From Deltaproteobacteria bacterium (lineage in GTDB: Bacteria > Desulfobacterota > Dissulfuribacteria > Dissulfuribacterales > QOAL01), in the NCBI GenBank assembly GCA_024275145.1, contig JAJRZR010000055.1:22797-86796 (forward strand): a stretch of 64,000 bases of DNA. Direction: 5' to 3'. Position 1 is the stretch's first letter, and each line of letters opens with the position of its first letter. The notes under the pieces are model-generated. The model saw nothing but the letters and a program-made list of their open reading frames with translations. It searched no databases and was not told the origin of the DNA. Position numbers and translations under genes: made by a program. Below are positions 63,386 through 64,000 of the stretch, piece after piece.

Positions 63386-64000
63386 ATGTCCAGAATTAAG
63401 ATTGCAGCTGCAGGCATCGGCAATTGTTTTTCCTCACTGTGGCAAGGAATCAATTATTACAGGACAAAAACAGCAGAAGATGCCATCGGGCTCATGCATT
63501 GGGATCTCGGTGGGTATACACCGGGGGATATCGATGTGGTTGCAGCCTTTGATATTGACAAAAGAAAGGTGGGCAAGGATGTATCCGAGGCCATCTTTGC
63601 TCCGCCCAACTGTACTACCATCTTCTGTGCCAATATCCCTGAGACCGGAGTAAATGTACGTATGGGCAGGGTGCTGGATGGTTTCTCCCAACATATGGCG
63701 AATTATCCTGAAAGCCAAACATTCGTCCTCGCCGATGAACAGGAACCTGACAAAGAACAAGTAGTCAGGATATTGAAGGAATCAGGTGCTGAGGTTTTTT
63801 TGAATTACCTGCCAGTGGGTTCTGAGGAGGCCGTCAGGTTTTATGCCGACTGTGCACTGGAGGCAGGCATTGGGTTTGTAAACAACATGCCTGTATTCAT
63901 AGCAAGTAACCCGGACTGGGCAAGACGTTTTGAAGAAAAAGGGGTGCCTATAATAGGTGATGATATAAAATCACAACTTGGGGCGACAATCACGCACCGG
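63386..64000 (+). CDS. ino1: Inositol-3-phosphate synthase (partial, cut by window end)
   Basis: The frame runs from an ATG at 63386 with GAGGAGAT upstream to the right edge, giving 205 residues without a stop. It has the NAD-binding AAAGIGNCFSSLWQGINYY, CIGLMHWDLGGY-type block (here AIGLMHWDLGGYTP), DIDVVAAFDIDKRKVGKDV and NNMPVFIASNP, which match prokaryotic MIPS. The enzyme turns glucose-6-phosphate into inositol-3-phosphate, for inositol lipids or compatible solutes. The C-terminal half is outside the window. Confidence 0.9.
   Translation, partial: MSRIKIAAAGIGNCFSSLWQGINYYRTKTAEDAIGLMHWDLGGYTPGDIDVVAAFDIDKRKVGKDVSEAIFAPPNCTTIFCANIPETGVNVRMGRVLDGFSQHMANYPESQTFVLADEQEPDKEQVVRILKESGAEVFLNYLPVGSEEAVRFYADCALEAGIGFVNNMPVFIASNPDWARRFEEKGVPIIGDDIKSQLGATITHR

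Overview
The window reads as chromosomal DNA of an anaerobic, sulfur-metabolising member of the Desulfobacterota (the old Deltaproteobacteria). The signs are a four-subunit ferredoxin-dependent 2-oxoacid oxidoreductase, a Psr/Phs-type molybdopterin oxidoreductase with a TorD chaperone, an NrfD membrane subunit with an Fe-S partner, tri- and tetraheme c cytochromes, selA, and many sigma-54 and phosphorelay regulators. Placement near the sulfur-disproportionating Dissulfuribacterales is inference only. No tRNA, rRNA, CRISPR array, phage or transposase gene was found.

Layout. 1-7.6 kb holds housekeeping genes: L,D-transpeptidase, endonuclease V, thiE, nfu, rlmH and selA (divergent, with overlapping start codons), and a TPR protein. 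7.6-13.5 kb carries the por operon (gamma-delta-alpha-beta), then pyrB and pyrC; the terminator after porB contains the pyrB ribosome binding site. At 13.5 kb lies a composite inverted-repeat element. 13.9-16.9 kb encodes a PilR/PilS-like two-component pair. 17.1-21.8 kb is a stressosome-like partner-switching cassette: a small Cys protein, PAS-STAS, STAS, an RsbT-like kinase, an RsbT/RsbX-like fusion, and a kinase-like protein with Asp where the phospho-acceptor His should be.

21.8-32.4 kb has a U32 peptidase-family protein, mpl, tgt, yajC and, on the minus strand, the classical rpmH-rnpA-yidD-yidC-jag-mnmE cluster. 32.9-37.6 kb is a chain of four receiver-domain proteins (hybrid histidine kinase, REC-HDOD, REC with a degenerate HD-GYP, REC with a coil). 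38.2-44.4 kb is the elongasome cluster mreB-mreC-mreD-mrdA-rodA, followed by a convergent lytic transglycosylase. Next come a transaldolase and a FapA-like protein.

47-62.7 kb is rich in respiratory genes. A psrA-psrB-torD operon lacks a membrane anchor. A cytochrome plus Fe-S operon is divergent from an NrfD gene and lacks a catalytic subunit. These flank nnrDE, cutA, hisI, hisG and engB, and are followed by a MerR regulator, a PAS-sigma-54 activator, an unknown gene and a tetraheme cytochrome. The window ends in a zinc-ribbon protein and a truncated inositol-3-phosphate synthase.

Two dispersed repeat families run through the intergenic spaces. One is an element of about 60-85 bp with recognisable ends that often abuts gene starts. 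The other is an imperfect palindrome of about 100 bp present twice.
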